A DNA stretch of 64,000 nucleotides, taken from contig NC_088708.1 in NCBI RefSeq assembly GCF_963576615.1, positions 29,519,191 through 29,583,190 of the forward strand, written 5' to 3'. The translations under genes were made by a program, and so were the position numbers. Below the pieces are notes generated by a model, which did no database searches, was not told the origin of the DNA, and saw only the letters and a list, made by a program, of their open reading frames with translations. Origin of the DNA: Watersipora subatra. Taxonomy: Eukaryota > Bryozoa > Gymnolaemata > Cheilostomatida > Watersiporidae. Numbering within the stretch: the stretch's first letter is position 1; each line of letters starts with the position of its first letter. Below are positions 60,870-64,000 of this stretch, piece by piece.

Positions 60870-61195
60870 AATGCAGGTTTACAAATACAGGTATGTATGT
60901 ACAGGTGTACGTATACTGATAAACTATTGCAGGTATACACGCACAGGAATACATGAATGTGTGTGCAGGTGCACATGTACAGGTGTGCGTAAACAAATGT
61001 ACATGTATAGGTATACACATGAATGTGTACAGGTGCAGGTATATATATGCATATGTACATATACAAATGCAGATACACATATACAGGTATATGTATACAT
61101 GTGTATATGTAAACATGCACATAAACAGATGTACATATACAGATGTACACATACAGATGTACATTTGCAGATGTACATGTATAGATGTACATAAT
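60870..61195. repeat. Impure ACAGGTGTAC/ACATGTA repeat
   Basis: Loose 12-16 bp repetitions such as TGTACAGGTGTACG and ACATATACAGATGTAC, strongly self-complementary. It creates short Cys/Thr/Tyr-rich false frames on both strands. From 61196 to 61705 I see nothing further. Confidence 0.85.
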
Positions 61196-61705
61196 AACCT
61201 CAAACTTATGAATAACTTTTTATTGGCATTAATAATCGTCTACAAAATATGTTTTTTGTTACATGCCAAAAAACTGAAAAGAAAGAAATCTGGAATTATT
61301 GAGTGAGTCTCATATTCTACATGCTCTAGAATATGTTCTTAAAAGGTTTTGCTTTGTCTTCACAAGGAAACCAAAATTTCATGCTTTTAATTTAAAAATA
61401 AAGTTATTCAGTATGAGAAACAGTTTTATTAATTGAATAACTGCTTCCAGTGTTCTCGCTGCCCAATAAGATGCAAATAAAAATCAGATTAAACCATCAC
61501 GTTTGCACTATCAACTAGCAAGTAGACGTATTACTCTGTAAAGATAAATTGCGGAGAAAAAATTACTGAAATATTTGTTTCAACGAACGTAAATTTTCAG
61601 TTCATGATTATGCTCTGGTCTCTTATGATTCCGCTCATATTAAGCTCTCAGTCGAAGTACATAAGACTGTGATGTTTCAATTAATCATTTGCCACTTGAA
61701 CAGCC

Positions 61706-62060
61706 AGGGTAGCCATACCAGTAGCCGTACCAGTAGCCGTACTAGGAGCCATACCAGTAGCCTTACCAGTAGCCGTACCAGTAGCCATACCACTAGCCAT
61801 ACCACTAGCCATACCAGTGGCCATACTAGTAGCCATACCAGTGGCCATACCAGTAGCCATACCAGTAGCCATACCAGTAGCCATACCAGTAGCCATACCA
61901 GTAGCCATACCAGTAGCCATACCAGTAGCCATACCAGTAGCCATACCAGTAGCCATACCACTAGCCATACCAGTAGCCATACCAGTAGCCATACCAGTAG
62001 CCATACCAGTAGCCATACCTGTAGCCATACCAGTAGCCATACCGGTAGCCATACCAGTTC
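61706..62060. repeat. 12-bp minisatellite
   Basis: About 30 copies of AGCCATACCAGT with a few AGCCGTACCAGT and AGCCATACCACT variants at the left end. Open in several frames because 12 is a multiple of three (giving MATG or SSHT runs). Between 62061 and 62562 the DNA is unique. Confidence 0.95.
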
Positions 62061-62562
62061 AATTAGGTATTACAACAAAATATAGTAAACAATCGGCAGC
62101 TTCAACACAGTGATTTTATGGCTGACATTAAAATGTGAAACCTATTTCTTTTGTGGCACTTGATATGCTACACAAATATTTTTAAAAGCTCTGCAAATTT
62201 CCCCTTTGCAATCAATCTTTTGGGTTTCTCTCTACCTAATCAATACTCTGCACTGAGAGGGTGTTGGATCAATCGACCGCCATCACCAGGAAGTATGTTA
62301 CTGGCTTGTCGCTATGATAGCGAGTGAATGATGAATTGAGTTACATCAATAAATAATCTTTGTGGTAGTCTATGTGAGTTGAAGATACTCGTTTGTAATA
62401 GCACAGAGTATTGACATTTTCATTTTCAATTTGTTTATGCAAACAGTCATGTGATTACTCCAATATGATAGTGCTATGGTCTAATTGATCTATTCAGGGC
62501 TATGTCCCGACTTTGAGGGCATAGTAGACTCATGAACGTTGCTATGTAGTTACGTACCATTG

Positions 62563-64000
62563 TTCACTGGTCTCATACCATCATTTAGTAGTCTCATACC
62601 ATCATTTAGTGGTCCCATATCATCATTTAGTAGTCTCATACCATCATTTAGTAGTCTCATACCATCATTTAGTGGTCTCATACCATCATTTAGTGGTCCC
62701 ATATCATCATTTATTAGCCTCATACCATCATTTAGTAGTCTCATACCATCATCTAGTGGTCTCATACCATCATTTAGTGGTCCCATATCATCATTTAGTA
62801 GCCTCATACCATCATTTAGTAGTCTCATACCATCATTTAGTGGTCTCATACCATCATTTAGTGGTCCCATATCATCATTTATTAGCCTCATACCATCATT
62901 TAGTGGTCCCATATCATCATTTAGTGGTCCCATACCATCATTTAGTAGTCTCATACCATCATTTAGTAGTCTCATACCATCATTTAGTGGTCTCATACCA
63001 TCATTTAATGGTCCCATATCATCATTTAGTGGTCCCATACCATCATTTAGTAGTCTCATACCATCATTTAGTGGTCTCATACCATCATTTAGTGGTCTCA
63101 TACCATCATTTAGTGGTCTCATACCATCATTTAGTGGTCCCATATCATCATTTATTAGCCTCATACCATCATTTAGTAGTCTCATACCATCATCTAGTGG
63201 TCTCATACCATCATTTAGTGGTCCCATATCATCATTTAGTAGCCTCATACCATCATTTAGTAGTCTCATACCATCATTTAGTGGTCTCATACCATCATTT
63301 AGTGGTCTCATACCATCATTTAGTGGTCTCATACCATCATTTAGTGGTCCCATACCATCATTTAGTGGTCCCATATCATCATTTAGTAGCCTCATACCAT
63401 CATTTAGTAGTCTCATACCATCATTTAGTAGTCTCATACCATCATCTAGTGGTCTCATACCATCATTTAGTGGTCCCATATCATCATTTAGTAGCCTCAT
63501 ACCATCATTTAGTAGTCTCATACCATCATTTAGTGGTCTCATACCATCATTTAGTGGTCCCATATCATCATTTATTAGCCTCATACCATCATTTAGTGGT
63601 CCCATATCATCATTTAGTGGTCCCATATCATCATTTAGTAGCCTCATACCATCATTTAGTAGTCTCATACCATCATTTAGTAGTCTCATACCATCATCTA
63701 GTGGTCTCATACCATCATTTAGTGGTCTCATATCATCATTTAGTAGTCTCATACCATCATCTAGTGGTCTCATACCATCATTTAGTGGTCCCATATCATC
63801 ATTTAGTAGCCTCATACCATCATTTAGTGGTCCCATATCATCATTTAGTAGCCTCATACCATCATTTAGTAGTCTCATACCATCATTTAGTGGTCTCATA
63901 CCATCATTTAGTGGTCCCATATCATCATTTATTAGCCTCATACCATCATTTAGTGGTCCCATATCATCATTTAGTGGTCCCATATCATCATTTAGTAGCC
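62563..64000. repeat. 21-bp satellite, second locus, runs off the window
   Basis: About 68 copies in view of the same unit as at 51557-54165 and in the same orientation, with more CCCATATCATCATTTAG and CATTTATTAGCC variants. It lies about 3.3 kb upstream of exon 1 and continues past the window end. Not coding. Confidence 0.97.

Noticed and set aside
61669-62113. Frames with SSHT, MATG or IPVA repeats
   Set aside because: 12-bp minisatellite, open by arithmetic.

Overview
The window is nuclear DNA of an invertebrate animal, most likely a protostome and perhaps a lophotrochozoan. It is AT-rich, with spliced genes, GT-AG introns, tRNA-headed short interspersed repeats, DNA transposons and very long tandem arrays. 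The protostome guess rests on an intact receptor of the sex-peptide/myoinhibitory-peptide type, a family known from ecdysozoans and lophotrochozoans. I cannot name the species.

Three protein-coding genes can be supported. (1) 612-9267, plus strand: the 3' part of a TPD52 (tumour protein D52)-like gene in four in-phase exons; its upstream coiled-coil exons lie outside the window. (2) 9404-10873, minus strand: an intronless rhodopsin-class GPCR of 489 aa, convergent with the first gene. (3) 13379-59255, minus strand: one gene of about 46 kb that I assembled as 26 coding exons with consistent phases (1156 aa). It encodes a secreted, probably GPI-anchored protein. Its C-terminal third looks like the C-terminal domain of repulsive guidance molecule (RGM): GDPH, a following Cys, a Cys-rich helical hairpin, and a GPI signal.

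The main discovery is that protein 3 is an internal tandem duplication. Exons 2-15 and exons 16-26 encode two homologous units of about 550 and 580 residues, each a Cys-containing helical region followed by an RGM-C-like domain. Cysteine spacings and nine intron phases match between them. The GDPH site is kept only in the second unit; the first reads GNNH.

Most of gene 3 is intron filled with tandem arrays: a 5.4-kb 24-bp array (intron 22), a 2.6-kb 21-bp array (intron 4; the same satellite recurs upstream of the gene at 62.56-64.0 kb), a 2.2-kb 23-bp array (intron 10), and smaller ones. Several arrays start at or across 5' splice sites. In introns 11 and 24 the unit contains about 20 bp of exon plus the splice donor, so the donor has been amplified many times. 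The 24-bp and 21-bp arrays show higher-order periods of 2256 bp and 567 bp.

Intron 10 also holds a dead P-superfamily transposon (37294-40134, 8-bp target duplication GACAGAAC) into which a Tigger/pogo element (38682-39932, TA duplication) has jumped. A 79-bp miniature relative with its own 8-bp duplication lies in intron 9. Other introns carry tRNA-headed interspersed elements. The region upstream of 59.3 kb holds repeats only.
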